From assembly GCF_003253115.1 (NCBI RefSeq), contig NZ_QEQF01000004.1:62001-126000 (forward strand): 64,000 bases of DNA, in the 5' to 3' direction. The notes under the pieces were generated by a model that worked only from the letters and a program-made list of their open reading frames with translations, did not search any database and was not told the origin of the DNA. This DNA comes from Haemophilus_A paraphrohaemolyticus_A (lineage in GTDB: Bacteria; Pseudomonadota; Gammaproteobacteria; Enterobacterales; Pasteurellaceae). Positions 18,128 to 27,291 of the stretch are shown here, one piece after another. Both the position numbers and the translations under genes were made by a program. The stretch's first letter is position 1. Each line of letters starts with the position of its first letter.

Positions 18128-19371
18128 TGGCATTTGAAAAAGAACCTCACTGCAGTTTCTGCGGTAAAAAACGTTCAGAGGTCGATCAGTTAATTGAAGG
18201 TAGTGAAGGATTTATTTGCAATGATTGTATCGAGGAGTCTTACGCTTTGTTGAACGGCGAGGAAGAACCGTTAATTGATGAAACGCAAGATGAAGCTAAA
18301 TTCTTCGATAATGTGCCAACACCGCATGAATTACATGCTCATTTAAACGACTATGTGATTGGTCAAGAACATGCGAAAAAGGTGTTATCAGTCGCAGTTT
18401 ACAACCATTACAAACGCTTAAAAAGTGCCCTTTCAAACCACGAAGTAACTAATGGTGTGGAACTTGGTAAAAGTAATATTTTGTTAATCGGTCCAACAGG
18501 AAGTGGTAAAACATTGTTAGCTGAAACCTTGGCTCGTCGTTTAAATGTACCATTCGCAGTGGCTGATGCCACAACGCTCACCCAAGCAGGCTATGTGGGC
18601 GAAGACGTAGAAAATGTGATCCAAAAATTACTGATGAAATGTGATTTTGATGCAGAGCAAGCCGAACGAGGGATCGTCTTTATCGATGAGATCGACAAAA
18701 TCACCCGTAAATCAGAAAGCGCTTCCATAACGCGTGACGTTTCGGGCGAAGGCGTGCAACAAGCATTGTTAAAATTGCTTGAAGGTACGGTAGCGAATAT
18801 CAATCCACAAGGATCTCGTAAACATCCAAAAGGCGAAACCATTCCTGTAGATACTTCGAAAATCCTCTTTATCTGTGGCGGTGCGTTTGCGGGCTTAGAT
18901 AAAATCGTGGAAGCACGCACCAATAAACAAGGTGGCATCGGCTTTGCAGCTGAGTTAAAAAACGACAAAGATCGCCAAGATTTAACCGAGTTATTCAAAC
19001 AAGTTGAACCTGAAGATTTAGTGCGTTTTGGTTTAATTCCAGAGTTAATCGGTCGTTTGCCTGTGGTCACCCCATTGCAAGAGCTTGATGAACACGCATT
19101 GATTCAAATCCTAACCGAACCGAAAAATGCGATCATCCGCCAATATCAAGCACTATTCCAAATGGAAAATGTAGAACTTGAGTTTACTAAAGAGGCTTTA
19201 GTTGCGATTGCGAAAAAAGCGATTACTCGTAAAACAGGAGCTCGCGGCTTACGATCTATCGTAGAAAACTTATTGCTTGATACGATGTTTGATTTACCAA
19301 CACTGAAAGCGAAGAAAGTCACTGTAGGTCAAGCGTGTATTGAAAGTGGTGAGAAGCCTGTGATTGAGTAA
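18127..19371 (+). CDS. clpX: ATP-dependent Clp protease ATP-binding subunit ClpX
   Basis: A 414-aa AAA+ unfoldase. The N-terminal zinc-binding domain has CSFCGKK and CNDC ligands, the Walker A motif is GPTGSGKT, Walker B VFIDEIDK, and the ClpP-contacting IGF-type loop is replaced by GIGFAAEL (IGF kept) at about residue 276. It hands SsrA-tagged and other proteins to ClpP. It is the second gene of the clpPX operon and is followed by a terminator. Confidence 0.98.
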   Translation: MAFEKEPHCSFCGKKRSEVDQLIEGSEGFICNDCIEESYALLNGEEEPLIDETQDEAKFFDNVPTPHELHAHLNDYVIGQEHAKKVLSVAVYNHYKRLKSALSNHEVTNGVELGKSNILLIGPTGSGKTLLAETLARRLNVPFAVADATTLTQAGYVGEDVENVIQKLLMKCDFDAEQAERGIVFIDEIDKITRKSESASITRDVSGEGVQQALLKLLEGTVANINPQGSRKHPKGETIPVDTSKILFICGGAFAGLDKIVEARTNKQGGIGFAAELKNDKDRQDLTELFKQVEPEDLVRFGLIPELIGRLPVVTPLQELDEHALIQILTEPKNAIIRQYQALFQMENVELEFTKEALVAIAKKAITRKTGARGLRSIVENLLLDTMFDLPTLKAKKVTVGQACIESGEKPVIE

Positions 19372-19388
19372 TTTCTCGTAGAAGCATA

Positions 19389-19422
19389 AAATACCTAAGG
19401 TTAAAACCTTAGGTATTTACTT
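19389..19422 (+). terminator. clpX terminator
   Basis: A 12-bp perfect stem AAATACCTAAGG / CCTTAGGTATTT with a 6-nt loop, followed by ACTTTT, 18 nt after the clpX stop. Confidence 0.85.
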
Positions 19423-19450
19423 TTATAGGAACAAGAAAGGAGAAACTTCT

Positions 19451-19801
19451 ATGCAAAAACTACTCTTTATCATCAACTCAGCCCCTTATGGCAACGAATC
19501 CTGTTTTAGTGGTTTACGTTTAGCTTTACAAATTCAAGAACAGCACAAAGCAGAAATCAAACTTTTTTTGATGTCGGATGCAGTCATTGCAGGGCTTGCG
19601 AAACAAAATCCAGCTGAGGGATATCACGTGCAACAGATGCTGGAAATCCTTACCTCGCAAGGCGCAATGGTAAAACTCTGTAAAACTTGCACCAATGCAC
19701 GTGGCATTACCGAGCTTCCGCTTGCGGATGGCGTAGAAATCGGCACACTCGTTGAACTTGCTGATTGGACGATGGAAGCTGATAAGGTACTTAATTTCTA
19801 A
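19451..19801 (+). CDS. DsrE/YchN family protein
   Basis: A 116-aa small alpha/beta protein of the DsrE/F family. It begins MQKLLFIINSAPYGNESCFSGLRLALQIQEQ, and the conserved KLCKTCTNARG segment (about residues 77-87) places two cysteines where YchN-like proteins have theirs. Family members form hexamers and some relay sulfur, but no substrate is known for the YchN branch. A GAAAGGAG RBS lies just upstream. The stop overlaps the next gene by one base, so it is coupled to the flavoprotein that follows. Confidence 0.85.
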   Translation: MQKLLFIINSAPYGNESCFSGLRLALQIQEQHKAEIKLFLMSDAVIAGLAKQNPAEGYHVQQMLEILTSQGAMVKLCKTCTNARGITELPLADGVEIGTLVELADWTMEADKVLNF

Positions 19802-20988
19802 TGAAAAAAGCAGATGTGGTTGTTATTGGGGCTGGGGCTTCAGGCTTGTTTTGTGCTTCGCAATTAGGGCAAGCAGGCAAAAATGTCGTAGTACTGGATA
19901 GCGGTAAAAAAATTGGGCGTAAGATTTTGATGTCGGGCGGTGGCTTTTGCAACTTCAGCAATTTAGATGTAACGCCACAGCATTACTTAAGCCAAAATCG
20001 CCATTTTGTGAAGTCAGCTCTAGCTCGCTACACCAACTGGGATTTTATCGGCTTAGTCGCTCAATATGGCATTGCCTACCACGAAAAAGAGTTAGGGCAG
20101 CTCTTCTGTGATGAAGGTGCGGAACAGATCGTAAAAATGCTGCAAAGTGAATGCGATAAAGGCAAAGTCGATATTCAGCTTCGACAAGCGGCCGTTTCTG
20201 TGGAAAAAATTGCAAAAGGTTTTAAAATTGATACCGCTTGTAAGACTTATCAAACCGAAAATCTGGTCATTGCCACAGGAGGACTTTCAATGCCAGCCTT
20301 AGGCGCAAGTCCATTCGGCTACAAAATTGCCGAACAATTTGGCATTCCTGTCATTGCACCAAGAGCAAGTCTCGTCCCTTTTACATGGAAAGAGAGCGAT
20401 AAACCCTTCGCCTCGCTTTCAGGCATTGCGTTGCCTGTTACAGTCAGCAACGAGCGGATCAGCTTTAGCAATCAAATGCTATTTACACATCGTGGGCTTT
20501 CAGGCCCCGCGATTTTGCAGATTTCGAATTATTGGCAAATAGGCGAAGCAGTTGAAATTGATCTTTTACCTGCTGAGAATATTCTCGAGATTTTGCAAGA
20601 ACTGCGTCAATCTTCGCCAAAATTACAGCTAAAAACGGTATTAAGCCGTTATCTGCCGAAAAAACTGGTTGAGCTTTGGTTCGAGCAACACTTGCTAAAA
20701 GACGAAGTCATTGCTCAACTCAGCAAAAATACGCTAGAACAGCTTGAGCAATTTATCCATCATTGGCAATATATCCCCAATGGCACAGAGGGCTACCGCA
20801 CCGCAGAAGTCACGATGGGGGGCATTGATACTGATCATATTTCTTCTAAAACTATGGAAGCAAAAGCCGTTCCAGGGCTTTACTTTATTGGCGAAGTGCT
20901 TGATGTGACAGGCTGGCTTGGTGGTTACAATTTCCAATGGGCGTGGTCATCTGCTTTTGCTTGTGCGGAAGGGATTATTCAAGCTTAA
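19801..20988 (+). CDS. HI0933/YhiN family NAD(P)/FAD-dependent oxidoreductase
   Basis: A 395-aa flavoprotein. The N-terminal dinucleotide motif GAGASGLFCASQLGQAGKNVVVLD binds FAD; KIGRKILMSGGGFCNFSN and the C-terminal GWLGGYNFQWAWSSA are signatures of the HI0933-like family (YhiN/BaiN group). The reaction is not known for this branch. It is translationally coupled to the DsrE-like gene (TAATG overlap). The sequence is intact with no anomalies. Confidence 0.92.
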   Translation: MKKADVVVIGAGASGLFCASQLGQAGKNVVVLDSGKKIGRKILMSGGGFCNFSNLDVTPQHYLSQNRHFVKSALARYTNWDFIGLVAQYGIAYHEKELGQLFCDEGAEQIVKMLQSECDKGKVDIQLRQAAVSVEKIAKGFKIDTACKTYQTENLVIATGGLSMPALGASPFGYKIAEQFGIPVIAPRASLVPFTWKESDKPFASLSGIALPVTVSNERISFSNQMLFTHRGLSGPAILQISNYWQIGEAVEIDLLPAENILEILQELRQSSPKLQLKTVLSRYLPKKLVELWFEQHLLKDEVIAQLSKNTLEQLEQFIHHWQYIPNGTEGYRTAEVTMGGIDTDHISSKTMEAKAVPGLYFIGEVLDVTGWLGGYNFQWAWSSAFACAEGIIQA

Positions 20989-20994
20989 TTAGTG

Positions 20995-21076
20995 TAGTAG
21001 ACAAAAGTGATATGGTAGAGAAAAGTATTGATTTGGATTATTTTCCTGTAATCCTTGCCAACACTTTTGTTTACTA
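20995..21076. repeat. 82-bp MITE-like element with 15-bp terminal inverted repeats
   Basis: TAGTAGACAAAAGTG at the left end is answered by CACTTTTGTTTACTA at the right end (14 of 15 pairs). An inner hairpin GGATTA/TAATCC lies at the centre. The element sits between the flavoprotein stop and the decayed treR remnant. It could equally be a large terminator, but the T-tail is poor and the arms are far apart. Confidence 0.45.
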
Positions 21077-21527
21077 TGCCAAATTGAAGCTAATTAAATT
21101 TGGTGCAAAGTGCTGTAAAACCATGTTTTGTCCAATGTATGCAAGCGGTTGGGCAAGCTGGCAACAATATTGGTAGCCAGCTTCAATATCCAACTTCGTT
21201 AAAGCGAAATTAGGAATAAGTTGGTGCTGTTCGCAGAAAAATGGGCGTGATCTGTTATTGATAAAGGGCGGTTAAAATTGCTCGTAAGGTTTGCGATTCA
21301 CCACTGGAATTGAGCTTAGAAACGATAATGCCGACCACAGGTTCTGCAGCCCCTCGCATTGCACGGGCAGAGCGATTGGGATGAAAACCAATTTAATCGA
21401 TAATAGATTGGATCTTTTAGCGGGTTTCTTCGCTGACTTTCGGATCGTGATTGAGCACACAAGAAATGGTAGATTTGCCGACCCCACAGAGATCGGCGAT
21501 ATCTTTAATAGTATAATTTTTGGGCAT
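21074..21527 (-). pseudogene. treR: Trehalose operon repressor TreR (LacI family), decayed and internally deleted
   Basis: The start reads MPKNYTIKDIADLCGVGKS with an intact LacI-type helix-turn-helix, then a stop replaces a codon after VSEETR. A second stop falls eight codons later, before IGFHPNRSARAMRGAAEP, which is closely similar to the equivalent TreR run (FSPSRSARAMRG). After a third stop only about 20 more matching codons remain. A short run in another frame, DIEAGYQYCCQLAQ, looks like the C-terminal end, so most of the ligand-binding domain is gone. treB/treC are not in the window. The family is confident; the exact right end is not. Confidence 0.8.
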
Positions 21528-21535
21528 CTTGTCAG

Positions 21536-22060
21536 TTATTCATCACGGAAAATGCCACGAATAAATTGGATAGAAAGGAAGAATAAGAAAGCAAGTACGG
21601 CATATAACACATAACTTACAATCGGTTTGGCAAGCGTTTCGCCTTCAGCAAGTGGTTGGATGGAAACTACGTTGCGGAACTCATTCATCCAGTTAATACG
21701 CCAACCGTAATATTTGATTTGCACGCGTTGATGCTCGTTCGCATAGGCTTGGGCTTTCGCTTGCACATCAGCAGAGCTGAATTTAAAGTATAGCGGCAAG
21801 CCCCAGCCTGTATCTTCGTTACGATAAACCATCGTTTTTTTGCTGTCTGGATTTTCGGTGAACAAGAAATATACATCGCGTACTTCGCCATCTGCTGGAT
21901 TCGATTTGCTGATGACGCCATCTTTGTCCATTCGGCGCACTTCCATTCCTGTTACTACGGTTTCATCATAGCTTGGCATAACGTAATTTACCGTGCCAGT
22001 GATCACAATGAAAAAAGAGAGCGAAACGAGAAATAAGAAATATTTGAGGATTGATTTCAT
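21536..22060 (-). CDS. DUF1523 family membrane protein
   Basis: A 174-aa protein with an N-terminal membrane helix (about residues 5-27), a hydrophilic periplasmic domain of about 110 residues (contains YYGWRINWMNEFRNVVSI) and a C-terminal helix (about 147-165). This is the layout of DUF1523 proteins, which have no known function. It lies 8 nt downstream of tatD on the same strand, so the two are probably co-transcribed. Confidence 0.8.
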   Translation of the reverse strand: MKSILKYFLFLVSLSFFIVITGTVNYVMPSYDETVVTGMEVRRMDKDGVISKSNPADGEVRDVYFLFTENPDSKKTMVYRNEDTGWGLPLYFKFSSADVQAKAQAYANEHQRVQIKYYGWRINWMNEFRNVVSIQPLAEGETLAKPIVSYVLYAVLAFLFFLSIQFIRGIFRDE

Positions 22061-22068
22061 ACTAAGTC

Positions 22069-22857
22069 CTACAGGTTAATTTTAAATAAATTCTGCACAT
22101 TTTGTGTCGTAATGTGCGCCAATTCTTCGGTTGAAACGCCTTTTAACGTTGCCAAATATTCGCACGTTTCACGCACATAAGCAGGCTGATTCGGCTTGCC
22201 GCGGTAAGGTATTGGTGTAAGATACGGTGAATCGGTTTCCACCAATAGGCGATCAAGCGGTAGTTTTCTGACGACATCTCGCAATTCTTCTGCATTGCGG
22301 AAGGTAATAATACCCGAAATCGAAATATAAAAGCCAATATCCAATGCACGTTTTGCCATCGCATAATCTTCGGTAAAACAATGTAATACACCGCCACATT
22401 GTTCTGCACCGCCTTGCTCAAGCATATTCATGGTATCTTCGCGTGCTGAACGAGTGTGAATAATCAGCGGTTTATTGACCTTTTTCGCTACATCAATTTG
22501 AGCAGAAAATTGTTCCTGCTGAAGCATTTTGGTTTCAGGCGTGTAGTGATAATCTAAGCCTGTTTCGCCAATGGCAACCACTTTATTATCTTGAGCGTAA
22601 GCCAAGAGTTTGCCGTAATCGAAAGGTTCTTCATCTACATTAAGCGGATGCACACCGCAGCTCAGTGAGACATCATTGCGGTGAGCGGTAAGCTGTTTCA
22701 TCGCCTCAAAACGTCCAAGTGTAGTGCAAACAGAAACAATATGTCCCACACCACGTGCTTTGGCTTTTTCGATCACTTCATCCACGCTTTTATGTTGCGT
22801 TTGATAGTCTAAGCCATCAAGGTGGCAGTGGGAGTCAATAATAAATAAGTCGTTCAA
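22069..22857 (-). CDS. TatD family metal-dependent hydrolase (YcfH-like)
   Basis: A 262-aa TIM-barrel hydrolase. Metal ligands are visible in DSHCHLD (residues 8-14), GETGLDYHY (about 97-105), HTRSA (about 134) and ETDSPYL (about 208). Family members show 3'-5' exonuclease or D-aminoacyl-tRNA deacylase-type activity; the YcfH branch, usually next to holB, is uncharacterised. Here it is followed by DUF1523 and preceded by rraA on the same strand. Confidence 0.93.
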   Translation of the reverse strand: MNDLFIIDSHCHLDGLDYQTQHKSVDEVIEKAKARGVGHIVSVCTTLGRFEAMKQLTAHRNDVSLSCGVHPLNVDEEPFDYGKLLAYAQDNKVVAIGETGLDYHYTPETKMLQQEQFSAQIDVAKKVNKPLIIHTRSAREDTMNMLEQGGAEQCGGVLHCFTEDYAMAKRALDIGFYISISGIITFRNAEELRDVVRKLPLDRLLVETDSPYLTPIPYRGKPNQPAYVRETCEYLATLKGVSTEELAHITTQNVQNLFKINL

Positions 22858-22924
22858 ATTTAGTTCCTACTTTACGATAAAAAATGCAAGCATAACGCTT
22901 GCATCTTCAATGAAAAAAGCAAAA

Positions 22925-23425
22925 TTACTCTTCTTCTAATTCGTTTAAATCCAATGCTTCAGGCGAAAGAATAATGCCCGTTAAGTCCGCATACACGTAA
23001 TCTTCTGGGAAGAATGTTACGCCACCGAAATTCACAGGTGTATCAATTTCGCCAATTTCGGTATTGTCCGCACCAACAGGGATCGGGGCTAAAGCATGAA
23101 TGCCAATATTTAAGGTTTCCAACACATCTAACTGACGCACCGCACCATAAACAATAATGCCTTCCCAGCCGTTATCGACCGCTAATTGTGCTAACTCCGC
23201 ATCAATTAACGCACGGCGCACTGCACCACCGCCATCAACAAGTAGCACACGACCGTTACCCTCTTCTTCCAAAACTTTTTCAATTAAACCGTTACTTTCA
23301 AAGCATTTTACGGTCGTAATTTGACCATTGAAAGAAGACGCACCGCCAAAGCTTGAGAAGATTGGCTCAACCACATCAACTTGGTCTGAATAAATATCGC
23401 AAAGTGCTGAGGTATCAATACGCAT
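22925..23425 (-). CDS. rraA: Regulator of ribonuclease activity A
   Basis: A 166-aa trimeric protein that binds and inhibits RNase E. The start MRIDTSALCDIYSDQVDVVEPIFSSFGG and the GRVLLVDGGGAVRRALI segment are characteristic. The length and the acidic C-terminal tail (DLNELEEE) match the gammaproteobacterial form. It starts with a GGAGCC site. Upstream lies a 1.9-kb stretch with no intact gene. Confidence 0.96.
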   Translation of the reverse strand: MRIDTSALCDIYSDQVDVVEPIFSSFGGASSFNGQITTVKCFESNGLIEKVLEEEGNGRVLLVDGGGAVRRALIDAELAQLAVDNGWEGIIVYGAVRQLDVLETLNIGIHALAPIPVGADNTEIGEIDTPVNFGGVTFFPEDYVYADLTGIILSPEALDLNELEEE

Positions 23426-23529
23426 AATAGGCTCCGTTTTTATTTTTGTATTGCGACAAGTATAAACCTAAGTGGGCAATTTGCAAAATTTTTGCAGCCC
23501 CCAATATCTTACCAAACTATTTAGCTAAG

Positions 23530-23949
23530 CTAACAGCACTCAAAACTCTCCACTTCGTTCTCATTACCGCCGATATTCGCCACTTTCGGATAAGCACAAA
23601 TTGGCATTTGTTTGTTCGAGTAGGTTTTACTTTTCGCAAGCAGACTTGGTGGTTGTCGTACCATTGTTCAAGCGCGGTTAATGGATCGAAACCGTCCAAG
23701 CCGTTACCACCACCGCAGTGGGTTAAGCCTGGGGCAACGAAAAGTCAGGAAAGTTCGCCAGCACTTTGGGTATCTTTTTGCAAATCGTTGAACCACACCA
23801 CTTGGTTTTTAGCGGAGAATACTGGATCTGATTCACCTGTCAGCACAATTAATTTCATCAGCATAAATTGCTGAAACTTGGCTTTAGCCCGTAGCAATAA
23901 TAAAAGTGAGATATTCTGCGATGGAAGATCGAATAATATCTGAGGTCAT
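23530..23949 (-). pseudogene. Tannase/feruloyl esterase family protein, C-terminal remnant
   Basis: The minus strand reads KLIVLTGESDPVFSAKNQVVWF, then after a stop APGLTHCGGGNGLDGFDPL and TALEQWYD. After a frameshift it ends PICAYPKVANIGGNENEVES. This is the end of a tannase/feruloyl esterase: the Asp of GESDP and the His of THCGGG are catalytic-triad positions, and PxCAYPKVA is the family's closing motif. At least one stop and one frameshift break it, and the N-terminal two-thirds are absent. The first 20 codons (from the ATG at 23949) do not match the family. Confidence 0.75.
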
Positions 23950-24001
23950 AAGCGCTCCTTAATCTGGTACACCTTAGCGATTAAGACGTGGATTTTCGAG
24001 C

Positions 24002-24325
24002 GTGGAACGCGAATTTTTCGATACGGAGCACAAAAAATATTTTTTGCCATACTTGCAATGGTTGAGTTTATTACAATGTTTGAAAAATACAGGAATGAGC
24101 TTAAAAGACATCAAACGCTTCTCTGAATGTACCGCCATTGGCGACGATACCATTGACGAACGCCTTGCATTATTTGAAAGCCAAACGGAAAACGTCAAAC
24201 AACAGATTGCCGAATTGCAACGCTACTTAGGCTTATTGGAATATAAATTAGTGTTTTATCAACATGCGAAATATCTTGGTTCGGTGAAAGCGGTAGAATT
24301 GCCTAAAATTCCGGAAACTGACTAG
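24002..24325 (+). pseudogene. MerR family regulator, N-terminally truncated
   Basis: The frame carries the second half of a MerR-type regulator: LLQCLKNTGMSLKDIKRFSE, then a coiled-coil helix ESQTENVKQQIAELQRYLGLLEYKL. The DNA-binding helix-turn-helix that should come first is missing, and upstream bases give only broken traces in other frames. There is no RBS at the apparent start. It is therefore a remnant. Confidence 0.75.
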
Positions 24326-24427
24326 GGTTGAGGATTCATTTTGCAAAATCTTGATGAAAAACAACCACTCTTTCGAACGGTCTATAGTTAAGTCATTTAT
24401 GAAAAAAACTTGCTGCTTAGTCGTTGA

Positions 24428-24714
24428 TTATTTCAAATTCTCTTTAAAAAATTCCTCAAATTTATCAAACAGAATTTTTCCCGATTTGTTATCCTATAAA
24501 TCAACATGAGTTGCATCTGGTACGATGTATAACTCTTTATTTTTGCTACCGAGTGATTGATACGCTTCTTTCATTTTATAACGCCTTCTACATCTAAGCC
24601 CGGTTTACGATTGTAAGTACCTTGTTCGTTTGGTGTGAAGTCAATTTCATAGCAGTCTGCCATTGATGATGTTGCGAAAGTTGCAGAAAGTGTAGTGGCA
24701 AGTACATTTAACGG
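24428..24714 (-). pseudogene. Alpha/beta hydrolase remnant
   Basis: The last part reads MKEAYQSLGSKNKELYIVPDATHVDL, stop, DNKSGKILFDKFEEFF. This is the end of a dienelactone-hydrolase-like alpha/beta hydrolase, with the catalytic His in ATHVDL. The stop replaces the usual aromatic codon after DL. Upstream, a run LATTLSATFATSSMA looks like part of a signal peptide joined through a deletion. The remnant of the body is lost. Confidence 0.65.
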
Positions 24715-25202
24715 ATTTTGGAGAAATCATTGACCAACTTGCACCTTATCCTGATTTAGTGATCGACTGGCACGATGATATAAGCAAGCTGGATTCCATG
24801 AACCACCGCATTAATATGGGCTTGCGCATTGGTTTGGAAGCAGACTCAAAATTTATCGTGCGAAAAATTACTGAAATTGGCGATGTGCTGGTCGCTGCCC
24901 CAAGCTTACTTGAACGTTTGGGTAAACCAACATCGTTAGAAGATCTGGAACACAGCTATCCTTTCGGAGCATAAATCAACGTTGCCACAGAGCGAACTTA
25001 GCATCTTCCGCTTAATAGCGAACAATCGCTCAAGCAGCGCAACATCGGCTTTCAAAGCACCAGCGTATATAGCAACTCGCAAGGCAAGGTGGTGGGAATG
25101 TTGAGCGATTATCTCGTTCGCCCTTATGAAACCATCATCCCGCCTAGGACGTTGAGAGTATTTGAAATTTTGGAAAGCGTTTTGAAAGAAACATTAGAGT
25201 AA
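24708..25202 (+). pseudogene. LysR family regulator, substrate-binding domain remnant
   Basis: The frame reads FGEIIDQLAPYPDLVIDWHDD, then INMGLRIGLEADSKFIVRKI and DVLVAAPSLLERLGKPTSLEDL, a LysR effector domain, and stops at SYPFGA. Further traces with in-frame stops continue to 25202 (NIGFQSTSVYSNSQGKVVGML, then PPRTLRVFEILESVL). The helix-turn-helix half is absent. Confidence 0.7.
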
Positions 25203-25329
25203 TTTTTCCTATTTTGCCATGACATATTTAAATGATGCCCTGACTTTGTACGATTTATACAAAAGGGCATCCCCCTTTATGCTATACTTGCAAAGATTTA
25301 GCAAAATTTAACCGCTAGTAAGGATTAGC

Positions 25330-26676
25330 ATGACAACGGAAACCCCGATTTTAACCACATTTGAAGAGCTTGATCTCTCCCCCCAATTACTCAAAGCCTT
25401 GAACGAAAAAGGTTATAAACGTCCAACTTCAGTACAAGCTCAAACCATTCCATTCGCGTTAGATGGACGTGATTTGTTAGGTTCAGCTCCAACAGGCACG
25501 GGCAAAACGGCTGCGTTTTTACTACCTGCTATTCAACATTTATTAGACTATCCTCGCCGTAAACCTGGTGCACCACGTATTTTGATATTAACACCAACCC
25601 GAGAATTGGCAATGCAAGTAGCAGAACAAGCAGAAGCATTAGCGAAATTTACAAAACTCAGTATTGCCACTATTACAGGCGGTGTGGCGTATCAAAATCA
25701 TGGTGAGATTTTCAACAGCAATCAAGATATTGTTGTCGCAACGCCTGGTCGTTTAATGCAATACATCAAAGAAGAAAACTTTAACTGCCGTGCAGTAGAA
25801 ATTCTTATTTTTGATGAAGCCGATCGAATGTTGCAAATGGGCTTTGGGCAAGATGCGGAAAAAATCGCGGCGGAAACCCGTTGGCGTAAACATACTTGGT
25901 TGTTCTCAGCAACGCTTGAGGGTGAATTATTGACCGATTTTGCGGAACGTTTATTAAACGATCCTGTGCAAATCGAAGCCGAACCAAGCCGCCGCGAACG
26001 TAAGAAAATCCAGCAATGGTACTATCATTCCGATAATGTTGAGCATAAAACGAAACAGCTTGCCCGCTTAATTAGCGAATTAGCAATGGAAAAAGCGATA
26101 GTATTTGTTCGCCGTCGTGAAGATGTGCGGGAACTGAGTGAAACCTTGCGTAAACGTGGCATTCGTTCGACCTATTTGGAGGGCGAAATGGCACAAACCC
26201 AACGTAATCAGGCAATTTCTCGCTTAAAAGAGGGTGTTGTGAATGTGTTGGTTTCAACCGATGTTGCCGCTCGCGGAATTGATATTGATGATGTCGATTT
26301 TGTGATTAACTTTGATTTGCCTTACAGTGCAGATACTTATCTTCACCGTATCGGTCGTACCGCACGTGCAGGCAAAAAAGGCTCAGCAATTTCGCTGGTG
26401 GAAGCCCACGATTACAAGCTATTAGGTAAAATTAAACGCTACACCGATGAGCCATTAAAACCACGCGTAATTGAAGGCTTAGAACCGCGAACAAAAGCCC
26501 CGAAAGATGGCGAAGCAAGTACCACAACCAAGAAAGAAAAAGCTCGAATTAAAAAACGCAAAGAGGCGAAAAAAGAAGCCGCAAAAGCGAAGGTAAAAGT
26601 GCGTCATAAAGATACCAAAAATATTGGCAAACGCAGAAAGCCGAGTGGTGATAAAGCATTAGGAAATAAAGCGTAA
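25330..26676 (+). CDS. srmB: ATP-dependent RNA helicase SrmB
   Basis: A 448-aa DEAD-box helicase. The motifs run in order: Q motif RPTSVQAQTIP (31-41), Walker A APTGTGKT (53-60), PTRELA (89-94), TPGR (138-141), DEAD (162-165), SAT (about 193), then ARGID and HRIGRTARAG in domain 2. A basic KKEKARIKKRKEAKKEA-type tail follows. SrmB helps early assembly of the 50S subunit. It has its own upstream region and an AAGGA RBS. Confidence 0.95.
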   Translation: MTTETPILTTFEELDLSPQLLKALNEKGYKRPTSVQAQTIPFALDGRDLLGSAPTGTGKTAAFLLPAIQHLLDYPRRKPGAPRILILTPTRELAMQVAEQAEALAKFTKLSIATITGGVAYQNHGEIFNSNQDIVVATPGRLMQYIKEENFNCRAVEILIFDEADRMLQMGFGQDAEKIAAETRWRKHTWLFSATLEGELLTDFAERLLNDPVQIEAEPSRRERKKIQQWYYHSDNVEHKTKQLARLISELAMEKAIVFVRRREDVRELSETLRKRGIRSTYLEGEMAQTQRNQAISRLKEGVVNVLVSTDVAARGIDIDDVDFVINFDLPYSADTYLHRIGRTARAGKKGSAISLVEAHDYKLLGKIKRYTDEPLKPRVIEGLEPRTKAPKDGEASTTTKKEKARIKKRKEAKKEAAKAKVKVRHKDTKNIGKRRKPSGDKALGNKA

Positions 26677-26718
26677 GCGGTAAAATTCTCTCCATAAATT
26701 GCAAACAGCGAGGTCTAT

Positions 26719-27288
26719 ATGAACTGGTTTATCCAAGCACTCAAAAAAACATTTACCTATCGCGGACGAGCACGTCGGGCGGAATTTGGTTGGTTTAACT
26801 TGATTTCATTTTTAATCAGCTTAGCTCTTATTATTGTTCCTGCAGTAGTATTCGATTTAGGTGGAAATCTTTTAGCGGCAACCTACCAATCTGAAGCAAT
26901 CAACATAATTACCAATGCAGGCACTTTGATTTTTGAACTTGCTTATTCTCTTTTTAGCTTGGTAACAACGCTCGCCCATTTTAGCCTTTCGGCTCGTCGC
27001 CTGCACGATTTAGGCTTCTCGGGCTGGTGGCAACTTACGGTTTATTTAGGTTTGCCAATTATAGTATTTTTATCTTTTATCATTATGGATATCAATGAAG
27101 CAAATCCGAGCATCATTCCAGGTCTTGTGGTGCCTCTCGTATTATTGATGTACGCTATCTATCTCGGTGTTTTGTTATTTATGGATGGACAACGTTTTAC
27201 CAACAAATATGGCAAAGATCCAAAAGCAGAGCCCCAAACAGAGCCTGTTGAACAAACATCCATTAGTGTATTAGTGGATAAACCATAA
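26719..27288 (+). CDS. DUF805 family membrane protein
   Basis: A 189-aa protein starting FIQALKKTFTYRGRARRAEFGW, the standard opening of DUF805 proteins. Four hydrophobic helices follow, with the conserved ARRLHDLGFSGWW motif between helices 2 and 3 (about residues 93-105). Function is unknown; relatives are inner-membrane proteins. The C-terminal 30 residues are polar. It is followed by an inverted uptake-word terminator. Confidence 0.9.
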   Translation: MNWFIQALKKTFTYRGRARRAEFGWFNLISFLISLALIIVPAVVFDLGGNLLAATYQSEAINIITNAGTLIFELAYSLFSLVTTLAHFSLSARRLHDLGFSGWWQLTVYLGLPIIVFLSFIIMDINEANPSIIPGLVVPLVLLMYAIYLGVLLFMDGQRFTNKYGKDPKAEPQTEPVEQTSISVLVDKP

Positions 27289-27291
27289 TTT

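Noticed and set aside
26588..26680. Lys/Arg/Ala-rich end of srmB as a separate repeat element
   Set aside because: It is the normal basic tail of an RNA helicase in the same frame.
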